Shown here one piece after another: positions 1-11,999 of a DNA stretch of 64,000 bases. Source of the DNA: Ascochyta rabiei (lineage: Eukaryota; Ascomycota; Dothideomycetes; Pleosporales; Didymellaceae). The stretch is from contig NC_082416.1 in the NCBI RefSeq assembly GCF_004011695.2, positions 1,426,001 through 1,490,000 on the forward strand, in the 5' to 3' direction. Both the position numbers and the translations under genes were made by a program. The notes beneath the pieces are model-generated. The model ran no database searches, was not told the DNA's origin, and saw nothing but the letters and a program-made list of their open reading frames with translations. Numbering within the stretch: the first letter of the stretch is position 1; each line of letters starts with the position of its first letter.

Positions 1-1448
1 CATGACACGGACATGACATGCCTGACAGCACCGCCGTGACTCGAGCTGCCTGTCACAACTGCGGTTGCCCGCATAAAGGCCCGCGCAGCATGCACGCACC
101 CGACTACCCAGGGCTCTTGCGCGAGGCTGCTCATCTCATTGAATGATTGAACACTCACGCCCCAGCCTCTTTTGGCTCAATGAGCTAGGGATCCACTGCC
201 TTGCTCAAGCTGTCTAGCCCGCAACAGGCATCTCCTGAACGGCACTCGATCCGCGGCTGCCGTGGCGGACGCTTCCCATCCCTCCCCGGGATTGTCTTCT
301 GCATTGCGACGCATGCTCCTCATTGGCTGTCACCGGGAAGCTTTCGCAAAAAGCCACATGGCTGCAGTGCTGCAGTGCTGCCATAATCATCGCACAGCAC
401 AAGCAGCATAGCAAGCCATCCCGCTCCTTCGACATCGTCCGTCCGTCGCACCATCAGAGCGCAGTGGCCCTCAAAGGCCAACTGTTCGCCAGACGTCATG
501 TCTTAGCCAAGGGACCTCTCCATGCGTGGGGAGATACCCACTTCGACTCCCCGCTAGATATCGCCTTTCCCTCCGCTTGAAAAGCTTTCAAGGTCCCGTA
601 CTGGCCTGGCCCGCCCTCGCACGCCTTACCACACTGAACTCGCGGGGAAACGTCAAGAGCAGTTTCAAATTTGGCAACCTGCCGAGCGAGCGTAATCGAG
701 CACCGGCTCTGCTCTACTCCACATGTTGACCGTCACTGTTGCAATGCTAGGGCGTTGGATGTAGGCACCCTCACCGGAAACCCCTTGAGGTATCTGAAGT
801 TTGTATCGCAGCAAAAGCGCATGTGCACCGCAGGATGCAAGCACTAGCTGCATGGATGATGATGCTGTGCGACCAAAGCGCATGCAGGGCATATCGATAT
901 CTCAACTCGCATACACCGCAACATCCACCCTTTCTCAACAAGGGCACCGTCCAATGTACAAAAGTGCGCCAAACAACCTCGGTCCGCTTCGCTGCTCGGT
1001 CAAGCTTTGGAATCGTCTTGCGTACACAACCTGTCTTTCAAGACATCCAATAAGGGTTGCTGGCAATCAAAAGCAGCGTCCAAGGCTCCATGTCACCCGC
1101 TTCCGAGTGCTCTTTTCGGCAACGCTCGCTATGGTATAATACGAGCCTCTGGTAGATGCCCTAGGTACTCCTAGATTCCATCTTCCTGACTTCTAGACTC
1201 GCAACCTTCCCCATTTGTAAATAGGTCTCTGTACTTTCACGTGAAGCAGGGGCAATGCCCAATGCGCAGCAAGAATTGATGTTCGTATGTGTCCATCACC
1301 TACCGGCAAACTCTCGCAACAGTACTCCTTGTCGCAGACTCGCTCATCCTCACCCCTTCACCACAACGGGATCGCGATCTGCACCAGGGTGGCCCAAATC
1401 TTCAAGACTTGGTCGGCACCTATGCATGTTCTGGTTATCGTCTGCATA
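1..1448. other. intergenic, no gene recognised
   Basis: Only short open frames on both strands, none with a recognisable domain, a plausible signal peptide or consistent splice signals. No tRNA-like fold or transposon end seen. Confidence 0.5.
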
Positions 1449-1779
1449 ACTTGAACTTTTCGAGCCTCAGACAACCCCTTCTGGATATCGGAAGTTAGTC
1501 CACGACTTTCCAATACTTGAACTTTTAGAGCCTTCAGAGGATCCCTTCTGGATTTTGGAAGTTAGTCCACGACTTTTCAATACTTGAACTTTTCAAGCCT
1601 CAGACAACCCCTTCTGGGTATCGGAAGTTAGCCCACAACTTTTCAATACTTGAACTTTTCAAGCCTCAGACAACCCCTTCTGGGTATCGGAAGTTAGCCC
1701 ACAACTTTTCAATACTTGAACTTTTCAAGCCTCAGACAACTCCTTCTGGGTATCGGAACTTAGTCCACGACTTTCCCAT
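1449..1779. repeat. 66-bp minisatellite, five copies
   Basis: Five head-to-tail copies start at about 1449, 1515, 1582, 1648 and 1714 (period 66, once 67). Copies 3 and 4 are identical by eye; copies 1, 2 and 5 carry several substitutions. A sixth start at 1780 diverges after a few bases. Each unit contains the inverted repeat CTTGAA-CTT-TTCAAG (perfect in copies 3-5), which could form a small hairpin. No open frame runs through the array, so it looks non-coding. Confidence 0.92.
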
Positions 1780-4619
1780 ACCTGAACATCAAAAAACATG
1801 CTGCATACACATGTCATTTGTCCAGTGAAGACACCCTGCAGCTCACAAGAACACAAGAACACAGACAACGTGCACTAGAAATCCTCATCCATCAAGCGCT
1901 ACACTGGCAGTTCGCCGGAGCGTACACACATGTACACCACAATGCATGCTCACGGCAGCTCACGTCTCGTCTCTGAACTCAATATGGGATAGAGTTCAGA
2001 CTTTACGAATGACGTAGGATCATTGCGGTCCAGCCCACTTTCTAACTTCTGTCAATACAATTCAAGCTTAAGCCTGTCTGTCAGCCCGCGTATCGTGCGT
2101 ACAGATGTAGGATCTGGCGCATTGCGATTGGGTTTGTCTCAAATACAACCGGAGAGAGGGTTCCACGGGTTCCCATCGTGTCGATCAACTTGCTATGCCT
2201 GCGAGCATCTTCATTTTGCTCAACTGCGCTACGCTACGCGATGAAGGCCTTGAGCGGACTTTGCTCCGTCGGGTATATGAGCGACATTCACATACCTCTT
2301 CAGGTTCTTCCAAGCTAAACAGATCTCGAGCCTCCACCTCAACAAACTCTGCCTGCGAAGTGATGGAGATGGCACCACTGAGGCGCGCGCCGTCCACGGG
2401 GCACTCCCTTAGCCGCCGCTATCAAATCGTCGATCGCTGATCCCCGAACCTCTTGGTTTTGTTTTGGAGCTTTTCCCTCAGCCGTTTTCATTATGCATGG
2501 TGATTGGGAAGCACCATCTCAGCACCTCGCCGAATCATCAAGATATGAGCATCTTCTCCAGATTAGATAGGCGTGGAGCCTCTGGCTTTACCCTGTCGTG
2601 AATGGCATGGATTAGTGACTCTGATTTGGGCCGCCAGACCCCTGTCTGAAACAGCCACGAGCCTCTCCTCATTCGCAACAAGGCGACCCAGGGGCATGGA
2701 CAGGCATAGCAGCCTTGCCGTTAACTGGCAGTCTGGCCGATGCACACTTACCGGTGCGTGGGATGCGCAAAGGCTTGACTTGGAGGTCATGTGAGTACCC
2801 CAAGAGGCAACACGAGGCACGATGAGCTTGACCATACAAGATGAGCAGCGCGCTCAATCTCTACACGGACGTGTTCTTCTCCGGCTGCGAAGAAATGAGG
2901 CGGGTCGTATGCGGTAGATCCGTACGTAACTCGTCCATTCAAGTGCACACACAAGAGCCCGGAACACTCCGACCCGATTTCGGTCACTTTCAAAGGATTT
3001 TCGGACAAGGACCAGGTCCAAGTCACCCTTGTTGACGAGATCAACATGATGCCCCAGCATACGTACCCTTGAGGAGCAGGGAGGAAGCGCTTTGCAACGA
3101 CTTGTTCACCAGAGCAACGCTTTGCCGGCAACCAGCTGACAGGAATAATCTATCGCAGGCGTTTTCAAAGTACGCTACCAAGGGAACAACGTTGTGCGAC
3201 CTCCCGACCTACCATTACCATCACAATGGCCTGCACCCGGGTTCAACAGAACGGCAAATGTTCTGCATACGGACCACACTCGGCATCACGTCGTCCCGAA
3301 ACTCCCGCTGCAATGCTTTTCAAACGCTGTGGACAGGCGCACAACCACCAGCGCAAATGAACGGTTATCGCTTTTTGAACAAGGGCTGAGGATCTCGCCA
3401 ATGACTACTCGGATTTGCACAGACATCCCTTGCATACAAGGCCTGCTAGCCACATGCGTGGTCGAACGTTCGCCCCATCCAGAATCATTTGTGCAAGTAC
3501 CGCTTCCGCGTCTGAGGCGGCAATGCGGCGCAACGGTGGCCCTGGCAATCGGCACATTTCTCTATACTCCCAGTGCTGAGACGAGGGCTAGCTGCGCCTG
3601 AACCTTGTGGGCAAAGGATTGTTGACCGCTGAGCTACGCCACATTGGCACAATCGTGGGCTGCTCCTACGGATAATGTCACGTCAGATTTCCGAAAGGAT
3701 GCAACTTGCTCGGGTGGGGTACGAGCCTTACGCAGGTACCATCTCATCTGAGAGACGAATTCGGCCCTGAATAGGTGCGAATCGATGTAAAATTACCTTC
3801 CGTTTCCGGCAGTTGCCTGAGTCCAAGGGTGCTCGGAGACATCCGAAGCACCAGCCTCATGCGCCGGAGAGGAACAGCGAGTCTTTTGCGGATGATATCT
3901 GACGCCAAGCAGATCTTGCGTGCTTCGGAACAGTAATCAGAGTATGACGCAAAGCGGTCAAGTGGGGCGTATCATTGTAACCCCCTCCCTGCACATCGTT
4001 CGCAGCACAATCCGTATTTACTGTTGGGCAACTATACCTAGCTTCAGTCTGCTGGATCGGCTTTTACGAGACACTGCGAGGTTCTACAAGTTAAGGCCAG
4101 GTCCACAAGCACGATATGATCTAATACAAGTGATTTGTTAATTGTCTTTAGGTCCAGCGTTGAATTCGCGGAAGAACTATTCATCGGCTCAAAACGTACA
4201 GTGTCCCATTCAGAGCACAGCAATGCTATATGTCAGGATGATCCCCAGCTCACGGTGCGCATATGCATTATGCTATAGGATATATGCAGTCACACGTGCA
4301 GCCAACGAGGCAGTCGACTGAATGACATCCATTCAACTCTCAGCAGAATCCAAACTGAGGCCTACTCGCACCACAGACAGTCGCAAGAACACCAACTCGA
4401 CTGCACACACATTCCGAACATCCGAGCTTGAACACCTGTTCGCGAAGGTCGAACTGTACATCGAAAATACCGCGATCCACTATAGGTCAGCATGCCTATA
4501 AAACCGTCTCACGACACCCGATGCACCTCGCCTCCCGGTAGAAGCCTGGAATGTGATTGGAGGAACAACTCCACCTCCACCACCTCGTACTTCATCATCT
4601 CCAGAGAGTCGACCATGTT
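1780..4619. other. intergenic, no gene recognised
   Basis: Short open frames only. A stretch around 2895-3070 on the plus strand reads like coding sequence over about 45 residues but is bounded by stops and could not be assigned. No repeats or RNA genes recognised. Confidence 0.4.
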
Positions 4620-5545
4620 TCTATTCCGGGACAGCGTAAGATGAGTACAGACCGTTTTTGCAATGAACAATGACATGGTCGTTGCCACATCCTGCCAGAA
4701 CAGGTAGGTTTTGCAGCAAAGAGTCGATTGCTGCTATGGAGATCCTATGCGTTGTATTGCAGCTACGACATAGATTCTCATCTCCAGACGCGGGTCCTGC
4801 ACAGCTTTCTGCCTCCACAAAGCCTCCGTGCTCATCTCACAGCGTCACGGTGGAGTCGTGAACATACCGGATGAGGGAGGTGGAGGGAGAAGTATGGACA
4901 GCTGTTATGGAGATCCTATAGAGCTTACTGCAAACTCTGTCATTACCCTCATGTCCCGTTGACTTCCCAGCCGCCTTCTTCATCTCAAACAGTCGTACTG
5001 CCTGCCGCCTGCTGCCACAAGAGGCATGTTTGTAACATTGTGTCGACGACTGCTATGGTGATCATATCAGGTATATTGCCACTTTGATACTACTGATCCT
5101 TCTTTTGTCTCCTGCCTCGGATTCCTCCCCGATTTTTTGGACCGCCCTTTATCTTACGCGGTCGTGCTAGCTGCCATATGCTACCACAAAAGGTATGTCC
5201 GAAGCATTGTGTCGAAGACTGCTATGGAGATCATATCAGTCATGTTGCAACTTTATCACCAGTGACCCTTCTTCTGTCTCCTGCCTTGGATATTCACCCG
5301 GGTTTCCTGACCGTCCTTCATCTCATGCGGCTGTGCTAGTAGCAATGTGCCACCACAAGAGGCATGTTTGGAGCACGGCATCGATGACTGCTATGTCGAT
5401 CATATGACTGCTACCGAGACCTTCTCCACTGTAGACTGCTCTCTCATCTCCAAACCCAGACCTTCTTCCCATCCTCTCCTCTACAAGCTGCTGTACTCAT
5501 TGTCGGGAGTCAGTTCAGCCACATCTATGCCTGTAAGGAAGTAGA
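4620..5545. repeat. degenerate direct-repeat array, unit ~150-180 bp
   Basis: The landmark CTGCTATGGAGATC (with variants) recurs at about 4731, 4902, 5050, 5219 and 5398. From the third copy on it is preceded by a second landmark, a variant of CCACAAGAGGCATGTTTG followed by CATTGTGTCGA-like sequence, and it is followed by the C/T-rich TTCTTCTGTCTCCTGCCT. Spacings are 171, 148, 169 and 179 bp. Copies are clearly diverged. No protein signature is visible, and the origin (old minisatellite or fragment of a repeat family) is unknown. Confidence 0.7.
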
Positions 5546-6090
5546 TTCACCACACACCATTGATGGCCACTGTAACTACACCTTACATCTTCAGCCGCTA
5601 GCTATGCAAAACAGAACAAGTCCGTGAGACAAGAGCAAGGAAAACCCCGTAAACCACAAGTAGGCCAACGCAATCTCCCCACACAAACCCGAGTCGTGCA
5701 AGATGCCCCAAGAAGCAGTTCCCCTACCGCGACGTGAATGCCTGCCATGGAGACGACATACCCGCACCGACCCAGACCAAAAACCCACAACGGCGCACAT
5801 GCAAAACGTGCCATGATCGCCTCAGTACATCGGGGGAGTCAGCGCTGCCGAACGACCCGCCCTCACTTTTGGACTTCGCTTAGGATCCAGCACAGAGGTC
5901 TTTCATTTCCCTCCAGCCTTGCAGCTTTCTCTCGCCGACATCTGTCTTGTTCGAGCTCAGCCGGTCAGAGTTTGGGCGTGGGGACTTGGGATTGGTGGAG
6001 TGTGTGCGAGGAGCTGAGGAGCTGAGGAGCGGAGAGATGCAGTTCCCTTGCGGGCGTGGCGTGAGCTGAGCGACGACGGGGGTGAATTGG
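5546..6090. other. intergenic, no gene recognised
   Basis: No domain or convincing gene model. Lies between the degenerate direct repeats and the purine microsatellite. Confidence 0.5.
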
Positions 6091-6234
6091 GAAGAAGAAG
6101 AAGAAGAAGAAGAAGAAGAAGAAGGAGAAGGAGAAGGAGAAGGAGAAGGAGAAGGAGAAGGAGAAGGAGAAGGAGAAGGAGAAGGAGAAGGAGAAGGAGA
6201 AGGAGAAGAAGAAGAAGAAGAAGAAGAAGAAGAA
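6091..6234. repeat. compound GAA/GGAGAA purine microsatellite
   Basis: About 144 bp of pure purine on the plus strand: (GAA)n, then roughly a dozen GGAGAA hexamers, then (GAA)n. The mirror-like polypurine/polypyrimidine tract could adopt triplex (H-DNA) structure; that is established for such tracts in general and an inference here. The open frames through it (poly-Glu, poly-Arg, poly-Leu, poly-Phe/Ser) are repeat artefacts. Confidence 0.97.
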
Positions 6235-7168
6235 ATGAGAGAGACGGATCAAAGCAGAGGCTGGGTTGATTGCTTTTCATCAGCGCTCGGGGAGTAGGTG
6301 GGTGACAGATGGCGTTCGGCCACATGCAGCTGCATTGATCTGTGCAAGTATTGTTGAATGTGCAAGGCATGACATAAGTGGATCGATGCAAGCAAATCCC
6401 AAAGGAGTCGCTGATGCGTTGGCGTGGGGGTCGCGGTGGTTGCTTTTGGCTTCATCCGTCAAGCTCTGGGGATGAACTGTGTACTGACTGGCGTCTGAGA
6501 ATGTCAAAGTCTGTCCGTGTGGGTGTAGGTTCGGCTTTTCTTCTAGGCATTCAACATACTAAACGGCTACATTTTCTACTAGGCGGATCACGTAAAGGCA
6601 CTGCCAACGACCAAGTCCTTGCCCTTGCCACGCAACCCGGTCCAGAGCCTTAGCAGGACACTGTACCCTGAGGCTCATTTCAGCCACCGCGCTGCATCTG
6701 GCATCTCTACCCGTTACTCCTCGTTTTCCCAGCTCTCTGCGGTCCACGCTCGCCTATAGTATGTTGTGAAGTGGCTGTACAGTGACAGCGCCCGCATATC
6801 CCAGCAAGAGCGCAGTCTACTTACACGCCACACCGCTGTCTACACCTGCCACTGTTACACAGCAGTCGCGCAGGACCGACAGTGGGTCGTCAATAGTTGC
6901 GGCGGTTATGTACGGGGTACATGCGCGTGCGAACAGGGGTCGGGCCGTGTGCGCAAGCGAGCCGCATGTGCGTACGAACGGTGTGAGGGTTTATGCCGGT
7001 GGCTTGATAAAAACCAAAGCCGAGGCGTCGTAATGATGTCGCAGTTCAGGACTTCATGTGATGAGCCTAAAAGATGCTTCTCCTGTAGTCCAAGCTGGGG
7101 ACGGTGTGCCATTGCGGCGACACCACGAGGTGCGTCGTTATTGTTGTTGTTGTCATTGAAGGATGCAA
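6235..7168. other. intergenic region 3' of PSF2
   Basis: Short open frames without recognisable domains. The segment next to 7168 is the expected 3' untranslated region of the PSF2 gene. Confidence 0.5.
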
Positions 7169-8044
7169 TCATTGCATATCCATCTCGTCATCGTCGTAAT
7201 CTCCGGCAGGACCAGAGTAGCCGTTCTCGGCCTCTTCTGCGTCTCGGTCTTTGCGTTGTTGCTCGCGAGACGCTCCGATTTTCCTGCAGATTATCAGCAT
7301 TTGTGTCCCATAGCCATCTTCTTCATGACAAGTGTACCTCAAGCCATCTATCACGCCTATGACAAATGCCCTTCCCTCTCCCACTTCCATGCCCCCAACA
7401 CCATTCATCTTGACTCCACCGCCTGCGTCCAGTACTTCCACACCGCTCCGTAGCTTCGCCATGCGCACTTCTCGTAGTCCTCTGAGCAGCTTGCGAACCT
7501 GATCTGGCTCTTCGAAGTCATCTGCTGCAGCTTCCAGCAGCATTTCGCCTAGCTCCAACCAGTGATATGGCAACGCATCTGGTGCTGCGTCTGCTGTAGA
7601 TGTGGGAAGGAATGGAGGTGAAACAGGAAGCGTGTTGTCTGAAGGCTGCGGCGGTAGTCGCGGTGGCGGAGAGAACGTATCTGCATGCTCGGTCTCGTGG
7701 TCGAGGATTGCGGTGAGGGAGTGTGTGTTCAGCCATGGTGGAGGGAGAATATTGGCGCGGCGTTGGCGTTTAAGGAGAAGGGCGAGCCAGAGGGGGATGT
7801 TACTTCTCTGGGGCGGATTGAGAGGTTTTAGAGGTCCCTATATTTGTATGAGTTTCAAACTGGGAACATACAAGCGCATGGTTGCATGGACATGCACTTC
7901 TGTAGAGGGGTTTTGGAGGGGCAGACATACTCCAAGCAGCTCCAGACCTTCGAGTCTCTGGCGCGGGATGACAGTCACGAGTTCCATTTCGCACAGAAAC
8001 GCGATCTCTGGAGGCGTGAGCCCCGGCGGAAGAGGCAATGCCAT
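7169..8044 (-). CDS. psf2: DNA replication complex GINS subunit PSF2
   Basis: PSF2 is one of the four subunits of the GINS complex, which joins Cdc45 and Mcm2-7 in the CMG replicative helicase. Three exons were deduced: 7931-8044, 7338-7837 and 7169-7283, with introns of 93 and 54 bp (GTATGT..TATAG and GTACAC..CTGCAG). Exons total 729 nt, giving 242 aa. The start [18 protein letters not shown] and the [13 protein letters not shown] segment are typical of the fungal family, as is the exon-2 opening [21 protein letters not shown] with [11 protein letters not shown] soon after. The helical core [21 protein letters not shown] follows. After the second intron the tail [10 protein letters not shown] is family-like and is followed by an acidic end. 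Length fits fungal PSF2, which carries a longer tail than the animal protein. It is divergent from ALG10 with 190 bp between the start codons. Confidence 0.93.
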
Positions 8045-8234
8045 TGTCGCGACGCGTGGGTGTCATCTCGAAATGTTCATAAGAGTGAACGAACCGCGGA
8101 CGCGCCCAAACAAGCTTTGCCTAATTCGCGCTAGCTTCTTGAGGCTCTCCCGCGGCCTCGGTGGCCTTTGATATCTAGTGCCGTCACTTTGTCAACATCA
8201 CTCTTCCCTTCGATTCCGACTTTCTCGCGTCCAG
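8045..8234. promoter_or_regulatory. shared promoter region of PSF2 and ALG10
   Basis: A 190-bp gap separates two divergent start codons, so both basal promoters and both 5' UTRs must fit in it or overlap. No classical TATA box stands out. Shared regulation is an inference from spacing alone. Confidence 0.55.
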
Positions 8235-10127
8235 ATGCTGGAAAACTGGCAAGGAGCGGCTCCTCATGCTGCTTCCAGCCTTTTTGCGGTCGCTGCCGCT
8301 TCATGGGCAAGTGTGGCTGGCGGGAAAGTGCCACAACCGTATCTGGTAGGTAAGCGGCCCTTACTGTCTCATGTTATAGTGTTGACTTTTTTAGGATGAG
8401 TTCTTTCACGTCCCTCAAGCTCAGAAGTACTGCAAAGGAGACTTTTCCTGGGACCCTAAGATCACTACTCCGCCAGGCTTGTATGACCCTTTTACCCCTG
8501 CTGGATGGAGCGAGAATCAACTAACCATGAATGCAGATACTTGATAGCCAAGCTGTTCCAGCCTATTGTTGGATGTAGTACGAAAGTTTTGCGATTTCAG
8601 AACGTCCTGGCGATCGTTCTGGTCTTTCACACAGTCCTTCACATTCTGCGCTTGGTACGAGAACGAGTAGATCCTCAACGGCCTACGAAAGAATCTCTCA
8701 AATTGACCAATGAAGAGAATATCAAAAATGGTTTGAGTGTAAACCTGGACGGAAAGATGCCCGTGTCGAATGCTCTGAGTGCTGTCAATATCTCCCTACT
8801 GCCGCCACTCTTCTTTTTTGCTGCGCTGTATTACACAGATGTCATGTCGACTGCAGCGGTGCTTTTAAGCTACCAAATCTTCCTGCATAAGAGAAGCCCG
8901 GCTGGAGATATTCGCAACGATGTTTCCACTGTGTTCGTCGGTATTGTGGCTTTGTTCTTCCGACAGACCAACATATTCTGGGTAGCTGTGTTTCCCGCTG
9001 GTTTGACTGTTGTTCAAGTGCTGGAGAGGAACGAGCCATGGATGCAGATGAAAGAAAAGAAGCCGACATCGATCTTGCAAGAATGCTGGAAAACCAATAC
9101 AGTCTATGACGGCTCTGTATACGATGCTGGCTTACGAGGTATGCTAAGTCCAAACGTATTACTCAACGATTTAGCTGATATTGATAGATGTCATTATGTT
9201 CGTGTTGACCATCGTACCTGCAGCGTTGAGGAAACCCATCGTGGTACTAAGATCAATCGCTTCGTATGTTGTGCTTTTGGTCATATTCGCTGGTTTCGTA
9301 GCTTGGAATGGCAGCGTGGTGTTGGGTATGTTCGTCCGCGTACACTTCGCTTAGGAGAACTGACAATAGCAGGCGATAAGTCGGCTCACACAGCCACCAT
9401 CCATATCCCCCAAATGCTCTACATATGGCCTTACATTGCTCTTTTCTCAGCGCCTATATTGCTAGGACCTTTATACCGCATCGTTGGTCCTTTCATGCCG
9501 CCTCAGCTCAAGAAAATGCTAGGATACACGCCGCCTAAGAACGGGCCATCTCTACCGGAGCTTCTGCCTGCTACTTTGTTCATCGCTGGCGGTCTAGCTG
9601 CTGTACACTTCAACACGATAGTTCATCCCTACACCCTGGCCGACAACCGACACTACGTATTCTACATCTTTCGGATCTTACTTCGCCATCCAGCGGTCAA
9701 ATACATAGCAGTTCCTGTATACTACGTATGCGCGTATCTGAGCATTCAAGCCCTCGGATCTCTACCTGTTCAGCCAGAGAACACCAAGCCGGAAAGCAAA
9801 AATCTCCGAACAGATCCCCCCACCAAGCCAAAGCCGTGTCAGGTCAGTTTCGTCCTCGTCTGGCTGGTTGCCACTGCACTCTCTGTAGTGACCGCACCTC
9901 TGGTCGAGCCCCGCTATTTCATCATTCCTTGGATCGTATGGCGCCTGCACGTACCGTACCTACCCGTTTCATTCACCGTCCGAGGCAAGCAGTACTCGCA
10001 GGACTTGCGTCTTGTGGCCGAGACTATCTGGCTACTTGCCATCAACCAGGTCGTACAGCACTTGTTCCTGTACCGGACGTTTACGTGGCCGAGCGAGCCA
10101 GGGAAAATCCAGCGGTTCCTGTGGTAG
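8235..10127 (+). CDS. alg10: dolichyl-P-Glc alpha-1,2-glucosyltransferase (ALG10/DIE2)
   Basis: ALG10 adds the third and last glucose to the lipid-linked oligosaccharide in the ER membrane before transfer to protein (N-glycosylation). Five exons: 8235-8345, 8395-8480, 8537-9138, 9188-9325 and 9373-10127. Introns are 47-56 bp with GT..AG ends. Exons total 1692 nt, giving 563 aa. Family signatures: [16 protein letters not shown] near residues 36-51 (spanning intron 1), the [14 protein letters not shown] motif, then [18 protein letters not shown]. Later come [30 protein letters not shown] across intron 4, and [18 protein letters not shown], which are hallmarks of ALG10 proteins. The protein is rich in hydrophobic segments, consistent with a multi-pass ER enzyme. 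The stop at 10125-10127 follows QRFLW. The first ATG in frame upstream (8178) is not followed by family-like sequence, so 8235 was chosen. Confidence 0.95.
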
Positions 10128-10828
10128 AGCGTTGCGTTTTGGTATGCAACATCATCAATTTGGCGGAGATCGAGATACGGTTCGGATAAGAGGGAGTGCG
10201 CAATTCAACAAAATCGTCTAATGTTGTAATCGAGACGAGCCCACCATTCTTCATTCCTCGAGTTCTTCGTACTTGTGTCGAGGAAATTACTTCTCATTCA
10301 CCGCGTACAATCAACCCTTCGTTACTCAACACAACAGCGTTTTACAGCATTGCACTGAAGTCAATACGGTGCAACAGCATGTGTTTTCCCGCGAGAACGC
10401 AACGCCTGCACAAGGTTGAGAACGCTAAGACTTGTAAGATGGTGCTACTTGACTATATGAAAAAGCAAAAAAATTGATGCGCTTTGACCCCGGCTAGGTT
10501 CGTGAAATGGGCGACTCGCCGTGTAACCAGTGTATATATAGCTGCAAAGCGCTGCGTCATGCACAACACAGCATCGTAGGCAGGCGTTTACCAAAAAAAA
10601 CACCAGTCACAAACAAGGGGCTCTCACATGACACTGACAGGCAGATGTTGAGGGATTTGAAAGTAGAAGCTGTTGAAGTTGCTATTATGCACAAGTAACT
10701 CCGCCCCTGCCCCTGCCATAGTATGCATGCAATGTTCGAGCTCAAATTGTACAAAAAAGAAAGTGGTATCATAATCGTTCATATACGCGCACCATCCTCA
10801 GTCCTATCTCCTGGGTACTATCCGCACT
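10128..10828. other. convergent intergenic region
   Basis: Lies between the 3' ends of ALG10 and the DUF7598 gene and should hold both terminators. No gene recognised in it. Confidence 0.6.
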
Positions 10829-11999
10829 TCAGATCTTGTCAAAGTCCACCTCAGGCCTCCTCACGCTAGGATGGTGCGCAAGGTTGGGCTTGACCAGGTG
10901 TGCAAACTGGGGGTTTATGTTCAACGGGCCCGAAATCTCCGCCGGCACGCGAGGAACTTCGGGCTCTTCCTCCCTTGCCATGCGCTGCCAGAACTTCTTC
11001 TTCGCGGGCTCGCCACCGTATGTTGTGCGCGAGTAGATTGACGATGAAGGGCGATGGCCGAAGAAGCTGGGCTTGGGTGGCGAGGTACTGTGGTATGAGG
11101 GGAGGAACGAACCCCGTACGCTCTTGAATGCCGAGATGGGGCTGAATGCGAACTGAGAGAGACGGTTGGGGTTCTGCTGCTGGGCTTCGGGTTGAGGTGA
11201 GCCGCAGTCAACACGAGGTGTAGGTGCACCCATTGCTGGTGGTGTACCCATGCGCATGGGCGGTGTGGCATTGCGCATTGGTGGAGAGTTGCCAAAGTGC
11301 GAGCGAGAAGAGCTGCTGCCAGTGTGATGTGTACTAATGGTGAAGGCCTTGTGCTTGGGATCGTAGTCGTAATGCTGAGATTCGGCATCTACTTCAGAAA
11401 GGGTCATGGCACCTCGCGAGCGGACACGACGAGCTGTGATGCCTCGAGATCGGTCGCAGAAGACGTAGCTCTGTGGTATGTCAGTTTCTGCTATTTCGGC
11501 TGGCGAACAATCAGACTTACTGCAATAACATTGAAGAAGCCAATGACGATGGCAAGGATACCAGATGCCACAAGCAGCCTCCAGAAGGGCAGAGTGAGGG
11601 TTTTCTGGCTCGTGGCTTCCTTGTTCATGTTGCCGAGCATGTTGAGTCCGAGAACCATCATGGCACAGCCCAATGTCACGAAACCATGGGCAGGGCTGAG
11701 GAGAGGCCAATTGCGAGCGTAAAAGTTACGGAAGAGTGAGCACTCGGAGACAATGAGGAACAAGCCAACAATAGCTGTAATGACGTGGCTTGTAGCATCG
11801 AAGAAGAAGAACTGGTTGCCATTAGGTTTTGCCCATTCACTCAACATTCTAACCATACCTTGGAAACAATGAATGTCTTGACAAGCATTACAACACTGCT
11901 GGCGACCACGGAAGCAAGTGCGATAATGTTCAAACCCCTCTGAACGTTGAGGATGATGTAGCCTGGACCGGCCAGGTGATCTGCTGAGAGAAGTGGCAT
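10829..11999 (-). CDS. DUF7598-type four-helix membrane protein
   Basis: Three exons were deduced: 11859-11999, 11521-11811 and 10829-11470, with introns of 47 and 50 bp (GTATGG..ACCAG and GTAAGT..CACAG). Exons total 1074 nt, giving 357 aa. The first ~145 residues hold about four hydrophobic segments: GPGYIILNVQRGLNIIALAS and its continuation, HVITAIVGLFLIVSE, SPAHGFVTLGCAMMVLGLNM, and FWRLLVASGILAIVIGFFNV. The segments FFFFDATSHV and RNWPLLSPAHGF resemble a conserved filamentous-ascomycete family annotated DUF7598 (family recalled, not searched). The C-terminal ~210 residues are Ser/Pro/Arg-rich and look disordered and cytosolic. Its function is unknown. The start was chosen because MPLLSADHLAGPGY is in phase with exon 2; upstream frames are not. 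Confidence 0.85.

Noticed and set aside
2895..3071. Plus-strand stretch reading ISVTFKGFSDKDQVQVTLVD and flanks
   Set aside because: Looks protein-like for about 45 residues but has a stop upstream and downstream, no start, and no recognisable family.
3590..3665. Minus-strand tRNA-like sequence (GGCGTAGCTCAGCGGTC...)
   Set aside because: The D-arm wording resembles a tRNA, but the D-stem does not pair properly, the anticodon stem has only four good pairs and no T-arm (GTTCRA-type loop with stem) follows.
5957..6391. Poly-Leu, poly-Phe/Ser, poly-Glu and poly-Arg open frames
   Set aside because: All are readings of the GAA/GGAGAA microsatellite in different frames and strands; no flanking domain or splice logic.
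6766..7362. 198-codon plus-strand frame overlapping PSF2
   Set aside because: It is antisense to the PSF2 last exon and 3' flank, has no domain, and PSF2 on the other strand is well supported.
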